Below, piece after piece: positions 26,103-35,183 of a stretch of 64,000 nucleotides of DNA. The translations under genes and the position numbers were made by a program. The stretch lies in the NCBI RefSeq assembly GCF_003952465.1, contig NZ_CP034448.1, forward strand, positions 1,984,001 through 2,048,000. Reading direction: 5' to 3'. Origin of the DNA: Mesorhizobium sp. M1B.F.Ca.ET.045.04.1.1. Its GTDB lineage: Bacteria > Pseudomonadota > Alphaproteobacteria > Rhizobiales > Rhizobiaceae. The stretch's first letter is position 1, and each line of letters begins with the position of its first letter. The notes under the pieces were generated by a model. That model ran no database searches. It worked only from the letters and a program-made list of their open reading frames with translations, and had not been told where the DNA came from.

Positions 26103-26987
26103 ATGGAAAAACGCGTTACCTTCGGCAAATGGACGATCGGCATCCTGTTCGCGGTGCCGCAGCTGATCCTGATCTTCACCTTCTTCTACTGGCCGGCCGG
26201 ACAGGCGGTCTATTGGTCGCTGACGCTGCAGCAGCCTTGGGGCGGCGGCAATATCTGGGTCGGGCTCGACAATTTCCGCTCGATCCTCGCCAACGCCGAC
26301 TACTGGAATTCGATCACAGCCAGCCTTGTCTTCGCGGCGACCAGCACCGGGCTCGCCATGGTCATCGCGCTGGTGCTCGCCACTTTGACCGACCGGCAGC
26401 TTGCCGGCTCACGTCTCTACCGCGTCGTGCTGATCTGGCCTTACGGCATCGCGGCACCCGCGCTAGCGCTGGCCTTCCGTTTCATCCTGGCGCCGGAAGC
26501 CGGCTTCATGGCCGCCGTCAACAAGTTCTGGCCGGGCGTCTGGGACCCCGGCCTCAACGGCGCCGACGCTATGGCCTCCGTCATCATCGCCTTCTCATGG
26601 AAATATGTCGGCTACAATTTCATCTTCTTCCTCGCCGCCCTGCAGGCAATCCCGCGCTCGCTGATCGAGGCGGCGGCGATGGACGGCTCGGGCGTCGTGC
26701 GCCGCTTCCGGGACATCCAGTTTCCGCTGATCACGCCGACGATCTTCTTCCTGCTGGTCATCAACATCACCGAAAGCTTCCAGGACTCCTTCGGTATCGT
26801 CGATATCATGACCGCCGGCGGCCCGGCGAACGCCACCAACCTGATGGTCTACAAGATCTATTCCGACGGCTTCAAAGGCCTCGACTATTCGGGCGCGGCC
26901 GCGCAGAGCATTATCCTGATGCTGCTCATCATCATGCTCACCATCGTCCAGTTCCGCTTCATCGAGCGGCGCGTGCATTATCGGTGA
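26103..26987 (+). CDS. Second UgpA-like ABC permease
   Basis: A 294-residue permease with six helices, the coupling motif EAAAMDGSGVVRRFRDIQFPLI, and the end QFRFIERRVHYR. Unlike the first copy it has a normal ATG start (MEKRVTFGKW). It is closely related to the first UgpA in the [13 protein letters not shown] and VVLIWPYGIAAPA segments. Part of the second operon, after the terminator. Confidence 0.9.
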   Translation: MEKRVTFGKWTIGILFAVPQLILIFTFFYWPAGQAVYWSLTLQQPWGGGNIWVGLDNFRSILANADYWNSITASLVFAATSTGLAMVIALVLATLTDRQLAGSRLYRVVLIWPYGIAAPALALAFRFILAPEAGFMAAVNKFWPGVWDPGLNGADAMASVIIAFSWKYVGYNFIFFLAALQAIPRSLIEAAAMDGSGVVRRFRDIQFPLITPTIFFLLVINITESFQDSFGIVDIMTAGGPANATNLMVYKIYSDGFKGLDYSGAAAQSIILMLLIIMLTIVQFRFIERRVHYR

Positions 26988-26994
26988 GGCGGCC

Positions 26995-27909
26995 ATGGTC
27001 GAGCGCACCCCGTTCCTCAACTTCTTCACGCATCTGATCTTGTTCGTCGGCTTCGTTTTCTGCGTGGCGCCGTTCGTCATCGTGGCGATCGCCGCCTCGC
27101 ACAATCTGAAGGAGGTCAATGATGTGCCGATGTCGCTGCTGCCGGGCAGCGACTTCTGGGTCAACGTCAAGACCGCCTGGACGACGGCCGACCTCGGTCC
27201 GAAGCTCTTCAACAGCTTCGTCATGGCGGCGGGCGTCGCCGCCGGCAAGGTGATCGTCTCGGCGCTCACAGCCTTCTCGATCGTCTATTTCCGTTACCCC
27301 GGGCGGATGCTGATCTTCTGGCTGATCTTCGTCACGCTGATGCTGCCGCTGGAAGTGCGTATCGTGCCGACCTACGCGGTGGTCGCCAACGTCTTGTCGC
27401 CCTATCAGGCGATCATGGACCTGACCGGGCTCTCCTGGCTGATCGAGAAGATATCGGGCGTGCAGGTTTCGCTGAGCCTTGGGCTGCTCAATTCCTACAG
27501 CGGCCTGATCCTGCCGCTGGTCGCGACCGCCACCGGCACCTTCCTCTACCGACAGTTCTTCCTGACCGTGCCGGACGAATTGACAGAGGCGGCGCGCATG
27601 GATGGCGCCGGCGCGCTGCGTTTCTTCGTCGATATCCTGCTGCCGCTGTCGCGCAACAACATGGCGGCGCTCGGCACCATCATGTTCCTGTGGGCCTGGA
27701 ACCAGTATCTGTGGCCGCTGCTGATCACCACCGATCAGTCGCATGCGACGGCGGTGACCGAGCTGAAGCAGCTCATCCCCAATGTTGGCGGCGCGCCGGA
27801 GTGGCATATCGCCATGGCCGGCACGCTGATCGTCATGCTGCCGCCGCTGATCGTCGTAGTGCTGATGCAGCGCTGGTTCGTGCGCGGCCTGATCGCCACC
27901 GAGAAATAA
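26995..27909 (+). CDS. Second UgpE-like ABC permease
   Basis: A 304-residue permease with six helices, the coupling motif [23 protein letters not shown], and the end [12 protein letters not shown]. Compared with the first UgpE it has about twenty extra residues between helices 4 and 5 (around [16 protein letters not shown]). Seven bases follow the permease before it, and eleven bases precede the ATPase gene. Confidence 0.9.
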   Translation: MVERTPFLNFFTHLILFVGFVFCVAPFVIVAIAASHNLKEVNDVPMSLLPGSDFWVNVKTAWTTADLGPKLFNSFVMAAGVAAGKVIVSALTAFSIVYFRYPGRMLIFWLIFVTLMLPLEVRIVPTYAVVANVLSPYQAIMDLTGLSWLIEKISGVQVSLSLGLLNSYSGLILPLVATATGTFLYRQFFLTVPDELTEAARMDGAGALRFFVDILLPLSRNNMAALGTIMFLWAWNQYLWPLLITTDQSHATAVTELKQLIPNVGGAPEWHIAMAGTLIVMLPPLIVVVLMQRWFVRGLIATEK

Positions 27910-27920
27910 GGAGACGGACA

Positions 27921-29021
27921 ATGGCCTCCATCACCATTCGCGACGTCCGCAAGAGCTACGCCAAGATGCAGGTCGTGCATGGCGTCAATCTCGACATCAA
28001 ATCCGGCGAATTCGTCGTCATCCTCGGGCCGTCGGGCTGCGGCAAGTCCACGCTGCTCCGCATGATCGCGGGGCTGGAGGAGACCTCCGACGGCACGATC
28101 GCGATCGACGGCACGGTGGTCAACAAGCTCGAGCCGCGCGAGCGCGGCTGCGCCATGGTGTTCCAGAACTACGCGCTCTATCCGCATATGAGCGTGGCCC
28201 AGAACATCGGCTATTCGCTGAAGGTGGCCGGCATTGCCGCCGCCGAACGCACGCAGCGCATCCAGGCCGTGGCCCGCGTCCTGGAGCTCGAGCATCTGCT
28301 CGACCGCAAGCCGATGGCGCTTTCCGGCGGCCAGCGCCAGCGCGTCGCCATGGGCCGCGCCATGATCCGCGAGCCCAAGGTCTTCCTGTTCGACGAGCCG
28401 CTCTCCAACCTCGATGCCAAGCTGCGCGTGCAGATGCGTTCGGAAATCCGCAAGCTGCACCGGCGCCTCAACGCCACCTCGGTCTTCGTGACCCACGACC
28501 AGGTCGAGGCGATGACGCTGGCCGACCGGCTGGTGGTGATGAATGGCGGCCGCGTCGAGCAGGTCGGCACTCCGGCGCAAGTCTACAGCCGGCCGGCGAG
28601 CCGCTTCGTGGCGACCTTCGTCGGCACGCCGGCGATGAACATGCTCGAAAGCGCGGTCACGCTCGACGGCCTGTCGCTGCTTGGCGGCAGCCGGCGGCTG
28701 GCGGTTTCCCGCGCGGGCCTCGCCGTGGGCTCGAAAGTCGCGGTCGGTATCCGGCCGGAAGCCGTGCGCATGGTGGCGCCGGGCACGCCGGGCGCACTCG
28801 ATGCAACGGTCGACCTCGTCGAGGAACTGGGCGCCGGCCGGGTTGTCTATGTCGATCTCGACGGCGCGCCGTTCTCGGTGGTGACCTCCGAGACCGTTCA
28901 CCCGGAGCCGGGCAGCGCCGTCGGCCTGCAATTCACCGACAGCGACCTGCACTTCTTCTCGTCGGAAACCGGAAGCCGGCTCGACGTGTTCAAGGCTTCG
29001 GTGCCGGAGCCTGCGCTGTAA
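27921..29021 (+). CDS. Second UgpC-like ABC ATPase
   Basis: A 366-residue ATPase from ATG 27921 (AAGGAGACGGACA ribosome site). It has Walker [10 protein letters not shown], signature [15 protein letters not shown], Walker [13 protein letters not shown] and the C-terminal TOBE/OB domain of CUT1 importers. The open frame reaches back to 27690 inside the permease gene, but that part is not coding. Confidence 0.9.
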   Translation: MASITIRDVRKSYAKMQVVHGVNLDIKSGEFVVILGPSGCGKSTLLRMIAGLEETSDGTIAIDGTVVNKLEPRERGCAMVFQNYALYPHMSVAQNIGYSLKVAGIAAAERTQRIQAVARVLELEHLLDRKPMALSGGQRQRVAMGRAMIREPKVFLFDEPLSNLDAKLRVQMRSEIRKLHRRLNATSVFVTHDQVEAMTLADRLVVMNGGRVEQVGTPAQVYSRPASRFVATFVGTPAMNMLESAVTLDGLSLLGGSRRLAVSRAGLAVGSKVAVGIRPEAVRMVAPGTPGALDATVDLVEELGAGRVVYVDLDGAPFSVVTSETVHPEPGSAVGLQFTDSDLHFFSSETGSRLDVFKASVPEPAL

Positions 29022-29043
29022 GGATCGAAAGAGGATTCACGGA

Positions 29044-29841
29044 ATGAAGATCATCCAGGTGACCGACGTCCACCTCGGCCGTCGGGGCGAGGTGCGCTTC
29101 GGGGCGAACCTCAATGAGCGGCTCGACCGCTGCGTCGACCATATCAATGCCCGCCATGGCGACGCGGCGCTGTGTGTCTTCACCGGAGACCTGACCGAAT
29201 CCGGCGAGACCGAGAGCTATGCCGACCTGGGATCGGCGCTGAGCCGGCTCTCTGTGCCGTACCGGCTGCTGCCCGGCAACCACGACCGGCGCGCCAACCT
29301 GATCGCCACCTTTCCGGAAAACGGAACCGACGGCAACGGCTTCGTGCAATCGGTCTTCGACACGCCGGAGGGGCGGCTGGTGTTCCTCGACAGCCTGGCC
29401 GAAGGCCGCGTCACCGGAGAACTGTGCGACAACCGGCTTGCCTGGCTGGACGCACGGCTTGCCGAAGCGGCCGGCAGGCCGGTCTATCTGTTCCTGCATC
29501 ATCCGCCGGTCGAGCTCGGCTTGACTATTCTCGATCCGCTCGGCCTCGAGCAGCCGCAGCGTCTGCTCGACGTGCTCATGCGTCACGGCAATGTCCGCTA
29601 CATCTTCTTCGGCCATGTCCATCGCGACATTGCCGGTACGGTCGCCGGCATTCCGTTCTCGGCGCAGCGCGGCCTGCATGCCCGCTTCATGCTCGACCTG
29701 GTCGGCGACGAGGTAGTCGAGCAGGCGCCGCCAGCCTATTCGATCATCCTGATCGACGGCCAGCGCGTCATCGTCCACAGCCACGATTTCCTGGAGAGCT
29801 GGCCGCTCTGGTCGCCGGCGACCGGGGAGCGCGTACGGTAG
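29044..29841 (+). CDS. Metallophosphoesterase, GpdQ/class III phosphodiesterase type
   Basis: A 265-residue enzyme with the complete calcineurin-like metal set: D8-x-H10 (TDVHLG), FTGDLTESG, GNHDRR, LHHPP and GHVHRD. The order and spacing match class III cyclic-nucleotide phosphodiesterases and GpdQ glycerophosphodiesterases. It follows the second Ugp-type transporter by 22 bases with a GAGGATTC ribosome site, so hydrolysis of imported glycerophosphodiesters to glycerol-3-phosphate is the best reading. It has no signal peptide, so it is cytoplasmic. A cAMP phosphodiesterase role is the alternative. Confidence 0.85.
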   Translation: MKIIQVTDVHLGRRGEVRFGANLNERLDRCVDHINARHGDAALCVFTGDLTESGETESYADLGSALSRLSVPYRLLPGNHDRRANLIATFPENGTDGNGFVQSVFDTPEGRLVFLDSLAEGRVTGELCDNRLAWLDARLAEAAGRPVYLFLHHPPVELGLTILDPLGLEQPQRLLDVLMRHGNVRYIFFGHVHRDIAGTVAGIPFSAQRGLHARFMLDLVGDEVVEQAPPAYSIILIDGQRVIVHSHDFLESWPLWSPATGERVR

Positions 29842-29864
29842 AGCAGCCGCAGGCAGCCTGCGGT

Positions 29865-30947
29865 TCAGGCGAATACGTGCGCCTTGCCGATGACGGTGAG
29901 GCGCACGATCTCGCCGACCGCCGGCGCGTCCATGCCTGTCTTGCGCAGGATGAGCGGCGTGTTGCCGATAGCGGCCGCATCTGGCGGGTCGGGGCTGTTG
30001 AGCAGCCGCACCGCGACGGTGCAGACCGAGCCGGCGAATTCGGACGCAGTCACTTCGCCGAACAGCATGTCCGGCGTTCCGGACATGCCCTCGCGCGACG
30101 TCCGCTTGAGCTGAACCTGCTCGGGTCTGAGCATGATGCGGGCGACGTCGCGCCGCTCGGCCGTGTCGACGGCGATACGGCCGAGCGGCGAGATGGCGAA
30201 GCCGTCCGCGATCTTGGCCGGCACGATGATGGCATCGCCGAGGAACTCGGCAACCATCCTGTCCTTGGGCTGGAAATAGAGCTCGCGCGGCGTGCCGACC
30301 TGCGAGAACAGGCCGTCGCGCATGACGGCCACCTGGCTGGCGAAGGACAGCGCCTCAGCCTGGTCGTGAGTGACCAGGATGGTGGTGATGCCTGCTTCCT
30401 CCAGAAGCTCGGCCACCGCCTTGCGCATCGAAGCGCGCAGGCCGGTGTCGAGCGCCGAGAACGGCTCGTCGAGCAGCATCAGCCGGGGTTTCATGGCCAT
30501 GGCGCGGGCCAGCGCGACGCGTTGTTGCTGGCCGCCGGAAAGCTCATGCGGCCGGCGCTTCAGGATGGCCTTGTCCAGCCCGACGATATAGGCGAGCTCT
30601 ACGATGCGCTCCATGCGCTTTTCCTCGCCGCGCGCCATGCCGAAACCGATATTGTCGGCGATGGTGAGATGCGGGAACAGCGCGCCGTCCTGCGCCACCA
30701 CGCCGATGCTGCGGCGATGCGCCGGCACGGCGGCGCCGCCATTGGCAAGCACCTTGCCGTCGAGCGCGATGCGGCCACGGTCCGGCGCCTCGAAGCCGGC
30801 GATCAGCCTCAGCAAGGTGGTCTTGCCGCAGCCGGACGGCCCGACGATCGCGGTGCGGCTGCCGCTTTCGACTTGCAGGTCGACGCCGGCAAGTGCTGCC
30901 ACCTTGCCATAGTATTTCGCCACGCCATTGAGTTCGAGGAAGCTCAT
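29865..30947 (-). CDS. fbpC: Ferric iron ABC transporter ATPase
   Basis: A 360-residue ATPase with Walker [10 protein letters not shown] (about 37-45), signature [15 protein letters not shown], Walker [13 protein letters not shown] and a C-terminal TOBE domain, the plan of FbpC/AfuC. Its start overlaps the stop of the permease gene by four bases (ATGA). A CCGCAGG/CCTGCGG hairpin sits between its stop and the convergent phosphodiesterase gene (about 29848-29863) and could separate the two transcripts. Confidence 0.87.
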   Translation of the reverse strand: MSFLELNGVAKYYGKVAALAGVDLQVESGSRTAIVGPSGCGKTTLLRLIAGFEAPDRGRIALDGKVLANGGAAVPAHRRSIGVVAQDGALFPHLTIADNIGFGMARGEEKRMERIVELAYIVGLDKAILKRRPHELSGGQQQRVALARAMAMKPRLMLLDEPFSALDTGLRASMRKAVAELLEEAGITTILVTHDQAEALSFASQVAVMRDGLFSQVGTPRELYFQPKDRMVAEFLGDAIIVPAKIADGFAISPLGRIAVDTAERRDVARIMLRPEQVQLKRTSREGMSGTPDMLFGEVTASEFAGSVCTVAVRLLNSPDPPDAAAIGNTPLILRKTGMDAPAVGEIVRLTVIGKAHVFA

Positions 30948-32518
30948 CGTCCGGCCATCCGCTTCGACTGGACATAGAGCATCAAGGTCATTGGCAGCGA
31001 GATCGCGACCATGATCAGGGCGTAGGGTGCGGCGGAGGCATAGTCGATTTCACCGCTGTAGGACCAGAACGCCATCGCTAGGGTGCGGGTGCCGTTCGGC
31101 GCCAGCATCTGGGTGGCGGTCAGTTCATTGGTGATGCCGAGCGCAACCATCGCCATGCCGGCCGCGGCACCCGGCGCCGACAGCCGGATCGTCGTCGCCC
31201 ACAGCGCCTTGAGCGGCGGGCGGCCGAGGCTTGAGGCGGCGCGTTCGAGCTCCACCGGCGCCTGCGCGATCGAAGCGCGCAGGCTGACCAGCGCGCGCGG
31301 CAGGAACATCAGCGCATAGCCGAACAGGATGGTGAACAGCGTCTGATAGAGCGGCAAGGCGACGCGCACGGTGATGGTCACCAGCGCCAGCGCGATGACG
31401 ACACCGGGCAACGACCCGACGATGTAGTTGCAGCTCTCGAGCAGGCGCTGCAACGGGCCCGGCGCGCGGATCGAGATCCAGGCCATGGGCATCGCGGCGA
31501 TCGTGGCAAGCAGCGCGCCGGCGATGGCGAGGAACAGCGTCTGGCTGAATGCGGGGGCGATCTCGTCCCAACGCCAGATATCGGCGCCGCCGGCGAGCAG
31601 CCAGCGGCCGACCGTGACAAAGGGAACACCGAGCGTGAGCAGCGCGGTGCCGACAGGCAGCAGCAGGCAAGGCAGCATGGCGCGGCCGAGCCGGGTGCGC
31701 TGCTGCTGGCGCGCCGCGCCGGAACCGACGCGCGCATAACGCTCCTCGCCACGCACGATCACCTCCACGCCGAGCAGCACGAAACAACAGGCGACCAAAA
31801 CGGCGGCGAGCATATTGGCCGCCGGGCCGTTGAAGGTCGACTGAAACTGGTCGACGATCGCCGTGGTGAAGGTGTCGAAGCGGATGAAGACATAAAGCCC
31901 GTATTCGGCAAGCAGGTGCAGGCCGACCAGCAGCGAGCCGCCGCAGATGGCGAGCCTCAATTGCGGCAGCACGACGCGCGCGAAGACACGCCATGGGCCG
32001 AGGCCAAGGGCGGCAGCGGCGTCCTCCAGCGCGGGATCGAGTCGGCGCAGCGCCGCCGCGATCGGCAGATAGAGGAAGGGAAAATAGGCGATGACGGATA
32101 CCAGCACGCCGGCCCAGAGCCCGTGCAGGCCAGGCACAAGGCTGATCCAGGCATAGCTGTGGACGAAAGCAGGAATGGCGAGCGGCGCGACCGACAGCCA
32201 CGACCACAGCCGGTTGCCGGGCAGATCGCTGCGCTCGGTCAGCCAGGCGAGCGCCACCGACAGCACGATGGCGATCGGGACGGTGACCACGACGAGCAGG
32301 ATGGTGTTGACCAGGAGCTCGCCGACGCGCTGGCGGAAGATCAGCGCGATCACCGTTTCCCAGCCGGTCTGGATCGCTGTCCAAACGATGAAGGCGAGCG
32401 GCAGCAGCGCGATCAGCGAGATCAGTGCGGCGGCAAGTGTGATCCACGACGTGGACCTTCGGCGTTGCCTTGCGGCAGCCGGCAAGCCTGCAGGCGTGAG
32501 GTCGATTGCGGACGCCAT
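30944..32518 (-). CDS. fbpB: Ferric iron ABC transporter permease (fused double permease)
   Basis: A 524-residue protein with about twelve helices in two permease units, the FbpB/SfuB form in which both halves are on one chain. Each unit has an EAA-like loop ([25 protein letters not shown] and [27 protein letters not shown]). It forms the inner-membrane channel for Fe3+ delivered by FbpA. Confidence 0.9.
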   Translation of the reverse strand: MASAIDLTPAGLPAAARQRRRSTSWITLAAALISLIALLPLAFIVWTAIQTGWETVIALIFRQRVGELLVNTILLVVVTVPIAIVLSVALAWLTERSDLPGNRLWSWLSVAPLAIPAFVHSYAWISLVPGLHGLWAGVLVSVIAYFPFLYLPIAAALRRLDPALEDAAAALGLGPWRVFARVVLPQLRLAICGGSLLVGLHLLAEYGLYVFIRFDTFTTAIVDQFQSTFNGPAANMLAAVLVACCFVLLGVEVIVRGEERYARVGSGAARQQQRTRLGRAMLPCLLLPVGTALLTLGVPFVTVGRWLLAGGADIWRWDEIAPAFSQTLFLAIAGALLATIAAMPMAWISIRAPGPLQRLLESCNYIVGSLPGVVIALALVTITVRVALPLYQTLFTILFGYALMFLPRALVSLRASIAQAPVELERAASSLGRPPLKALWATTIRLSAPGAAAGMAMVALGITNELTATQMLAPNGTRTLAMAFWSYSGEIDYASAAPYALIMVAISLPMTLMLYVQSKRMAGR

Positions 32519-32617
32519 CAGGGGGTGTGCATCGCCAGGCTCGACGAACGAAGGCGATTCGATGAACCGCTGACGCGGCCGGAAAGGTAGCTGATCGTCA
32601 TCGACGAGGCCATCTCC

Positions 32618-32659
32618 AAAACAAAAACGCTCCCGCGGAAAGCGAATTCCCGCAGGAGC
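32618..32659 (-). terminator. Intrinsic terminator between fbpA and fbpB
   Basis: On the minus strand GCTCCTGCGGGAA, loop, TTCCGCGGGAGC, then GTTTTTGTTTT: a strong stem with a U-G pair and one bulge, followed by a long U tract. It lies 33 bases after the fbpA stop and 100 bases before the fbpB start, so it should reduce permease expression relative to the binding protein. Confidence 0.8.
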
Positions 32660-32691
32660 ACGGTCGGTTGTCCTTTTAGGACGAACGCGAA

Positions 32692-33699
32692 CTAAAGCAA
32701 GCCGGCTTGCGTCATCAGGTCGATGACCTTCTTGGAGTTCAGGTGCGTCGGATCGATCTTGGGTGCCTGCAGATCGGCCAGCGGCACGAGCTTCGGGTTG
32801 GACTCGGCACCTTTGCCCACAGCGTATTCATAGGAGGTTCCGGTTTTCAGCACCTCCTGGCCGCCTTTGCCGGTCACCCATTTCAGGAAGGCCTGAGCCT
32901 CCTTCGGATGCTTGCTCGAGGCCAGCACGCCGCCGCCGGAGATCGACACGAACGCGCCCGGGTCCTGGTTCTTGAAATAGTGCAGGCCGACATTCTTGCT
33001 GTTCTCGCCGGTCTTGGCCTGGTCGCCGAAATAATAGTAGTGGTAGATCACACCGCCATCGATCTCGCCGGCATTGACCGCCTTCATCACCGTGCTGTTG
33101 CCCTTGTAGGCGGTGAAGTTCTCCTTCATGGCCTTCAGCCAGTCGGCGGTCGCGGCTTCGCCCTTGAGTTCGAGCAGGGCGCTGACGATGGCCTGGAAAT
33201 CGGCGCCGGCCTGCGAGGCGGCCCAGCGGCCCTTCCAGCTTGGATCGGCGAGGTCGAGCAGCGACTTGGGCAGCTGGTCTTCCTTGAGCTTGTCCTTGTT
33301 GTAAGCAAAGACGGTGCTGCGGGCGGCGACGCCGACCCATTTGCCGCTCGAGGGCTGGTATTCCTGCGGCACCTGCGCCAGCGTGTCGGCATCGACCGGC
33401 GCGAACAGGCCCGCCGCCTCGACCAGCGCCATCGCCGGCGAGTTTTCGGTCAGGAACACATCGGCCGGCGAGGCAGCGCCTTCGGCTACGATCTGGTTGG
33501 AGAAATCGCTGTCGCCGCCATTGCGCAGCGTCACCTTGATGCCGGTTTCCTTGGTGAAACCTTTCGCCCATTCCTTGGCGAGGCTCTCATGCTGGGCGTT
33601 GTAGACGATGATGCTTGCATCCTCCGCCATAGCCGGCGCTGCGATCAGGCTGGCTGTCAGCGCAACGGCGCCGGCAAGGGTCGAAAGGGGAAGTTTCAT
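32692..33699 (-). CDS. fbpA: Ferric iron ABC transporter substrate-binding protein
   Basis: A 335-residue periplasmic protein from ATG 33699 (GAGG ribosome site nine bases upstream) with a signal peptide cut after APAMA. The mature protein starts [15 protein letters not shown], as in Fe3+-binding FbpA/AfuA, and carries the iron-site tyrosine run [14 protein letters not shown] near residue 220. A RirA-type box lies upstream, consistent with induction under iron limitation. Confidence 0.9.
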   Translation of the reverse strand: MKLPLSTLAGAVALTASLIAAPAMAEDASIIVYNAQHESLAKEWAKGFTKETGIKVTLRNGGDSDFSNQIVAEGAASPADVFLTENSPAMALVEAAGLFAPVDADTLAQVPQEYQPSSGKWVGVAARSTVFAYNKDKLKEDQLPKSLLDLADPSWKGRWAASQAGADFQAIVSALLELKGEAATADWLKAMKENFTAYKGNSTVMKAVNAGEIDGGVIYHYYYFGDQAKTGENSKNVGLHYFKNQDPGAFVSISGGGVLASSKHPKEAQAFLKWVTGKGGQEVLKTGTSYEYAVGKGAESNPKLVPLADLQAPKIDPTHLNSKKVIDLMTQAGLL

Positions 33700-33758
33700 G
33701 GGCATCGTCCTCAAAATCTGGAGACAGGGGTTCGGGCACGGCCGCACCTAGCAATACC

Positions 33759-33773
33759 TGATTATCATAGTCA
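33759..33773 (-). promoter_or_regulatory. RirA-type iron-responsive operator
   Basis: TGA, nine bases (TTATCATAG), TCA: an exact match to the rhizobial IRO consensus TGA-N9-TCA, 60 bases upstream of the fbpA start codon. RirA, an Fe-S regulator, represses iron uptake genes through such boxes when iron is plentiful. A Fur-like GAT..ATC reading of the same bases is also possible. Confidence 0.6.
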
Positions 33774-33861
33774 ACATTGTGACGCTGCTTCAATTGGTCG
33801 CCGCGCCACAAGCTTTCGTGATTTTCCGGTACTTTGGCTTGGACATTATTTGATCGGCCAC

Positions 33862-33887
33862 GTAACAAATCAGCGCCGAGGCACGAA
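33862..33887 (+). promoter_or_regulatory. Candidate SigF-type ECF promoter
   Basis: GTAACA (33862-33867), 16-base spacer, CGAA (33884-33887). This matches the GTAAC(C)-N16-CGAA pattern known for SigF/NrsF-controlled promoters in Caulobacter. It sits just upstream of the sigma gene, which implies positive autoregulation. The predicted transcript start falls close to the GGGGGAG ribosome site, so the leader would be very short. Confidence 0.55.
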
Positions 33888-33906
33888 AATCGGGGGAGTG
33901 GACTCT

Positions 33907-34443
33907 GTGACCGGCAAGGACGAGACCGAACTCTCCGGGCTGTTCAGGGCCGCAATCGCGGGAAATGAAAGGGCGTATGCCGACTTTCTGCACCGGATTG
34001 CCGCTCTCGTTCGCGGCTTTGTCCGGCGCAAGATCGTACAGGGCGGGGTCGACCCCGAGGATGTCGTGCAGGAAACCTTGCTGGCCATTCACGTCAAACG
34101 GCATACCTGGCGCGAGGACGCGCCGGTGCTGCCATGGGTCTATGCGATCGCCCGCTTCAAGCTGATCGACGCGTTCCGCAGGCGCGGGCGTCGGATCGAG
34201 ATCGAGATCGACGAGATCGCCGAGACTTTCGCCGAGCCGGCAGCCGAGACGGTCAGCGAGCGGGACATCGCCAGGGCCCTGGACGGCCTGCCGCCGACGC
34301 AGCGCTCGGTGGTTTCCTCGATTTCGGTCGATGGCCGCTCGATCGGCGAGACGGCGGCGAAGCTCGGCGTCAGCGAGACGGCGGTCAGGGTGTCGCTGCA
34401 TCGCGGCCTTGCCGCGATCGCCAAAAGGTTCGGACGGCAGTGA
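33907..34443 (+). CDS. sigF: ECF RNA polymerase sigma factor, SigF-like
   Basis: A 178-residue protein from GTG 33907, placed eight bases after GGGGGAG; a GTG at 33898 is the alternative. Region 2 includes GGVDPEDVVQETLLAIHVKRHTW and PWVYAIARFKLIDAFRRRGRR. Region 4 includes LDGLPPTQRSVVSSISVDG and SIGETAAKLGVSETAVRVSLHRGLA. The long frame upstream is antisense to fbpA and not coding. The next gene is a DUF1109 (NrsF) membrane anti-sigma factor starting two bases later, which places it in the SigF/ECF16-like group linked to oxidative or heavy-metal stress. Confidence 0.88.
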   Translation: MTGKDETELSGLFRAAIAGNERAYADFLHRIAALVRGFVRRKIVQGGVDPEDVVQETLLAIHVKRHTWREDAPVLPWVYAIARFKLIDAFRRRGRRIEIEIDEIAETFAEPAAETVSERDIARALDGLPPTQRSVVSSISVDGRSIGETAAKLGVSETAVRVSLHRGLAAIAKRFGRQ

Positions 34444-34444
34444 C

Positions 34445-35083
34445 ATGAGAACCGAGGATCTCATCAAGGCGCTCGACGCCGATGCAAGCAGCAAGGCGAT
34501 GCCGCTGGGGCTGGCCTGGTGGGCAGCCTTCGGCGTGGCGGTGGTGGTCGCGGCGGCGGTCTTCTTCATGACGATCGGCCCGCGCCCCGACATCATGCCC
34601 GCCATGCACACGATGCGCTTCATGTCGAAGTTCGTCTTCACACTCACGCTCGCCGCCAGCGCTTTCGCGCTGATCCGCACCCTGTCGACACCCGGCGCGG
34701 CAACAAAGCGGACGATGGCGTGGATGGTCGCCGCGCCATTGCTCGTCGCGGTGGCGGTGGTCCTGGAGCTTTTCGTCGTGCCCGAGGCCGACTGGGGCAG
34801 GCGGCTCGTGGGATCCAACATGATGATCTGCATGAGCTTCATTCCGCTGATCGGCATCGGCCCCCTGGCGATCTTCCTCGGCATGCTGCGCTACGGCGCG
34901 CCGACGCGACCGGTGCTGGCCGGCGCGGTCGCGGGCCTTTTGGCGGGCGGATTGGCGGCGACCTTCTATGCCGCGCATTGCTTCGACGATTCGCCGCTGT
35001 TCGTCGCCACCTGGTACACGATCGCCATCGCCTTCCTGACCGCGCTCGGCGCGCTTGGCGGGCGGCTATTCGTGCGCTGGTAG
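34445..35083 (+). CDS. nrsF: NrsF-type (DUF1109) membrane anti-sigma factor
   Basis: A 212-residue protein with six hydrophobic helices after a short cytoplasmic N-terminus (MRTEDLIKALDADAS). DUF1109/NrsF proteins hold SigF at the membrane and release it on stress. Conserved cysteines sit in MMICMSFIPL and AAHCFDDSP; a Cys pair is needed for signal sensing in the Caulobacter protein. Two bases separate it from the sigma gene. Confidence 0.85.
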   Translation: MRTEDLIKALDADASSKAMPLGLAWWAAFGVAVVVAAAVFFMTIGPRPDIMPAMHTMRFMSKFVFTLTLAASAFALIRTLSTPGAATKRTMAWMVAAPLLVAVAVVLELFVVPEADWGRRLVGSNMMICMSFIPLIGIGPLAIFLGMLRYGAPTRPVLAGAVAGLLAGGLAATFYAAHCFDDSPLFVATWYTIAIAFLTALGALGGRLFVRW

Positions 35084-35183
35084 GATTGCACACCGATCCT
35101 TAATCATGCCGGCAATTGTTTGCCGGTTAGCGGAGCGGCCGGTCTCCCATGCAACCATTCCTTAAAATCGATCCGCCAGGGTT

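Noticed and set aside
29847..29863. Hairpin between the phosphodiesterase gene and fbpC as a terminator
   Set aside because: CCGCAGG/CCTGCGG is a good stem, but there is no U tract on either strand, so I mention it only in the fbpC entry.
32707..33906. Long N-terminal extension of the sigma factor frame
   Set aside because: It is antisense to fbpA; the sigma domains begin after GTG 33907, which has a strong ribosome site.
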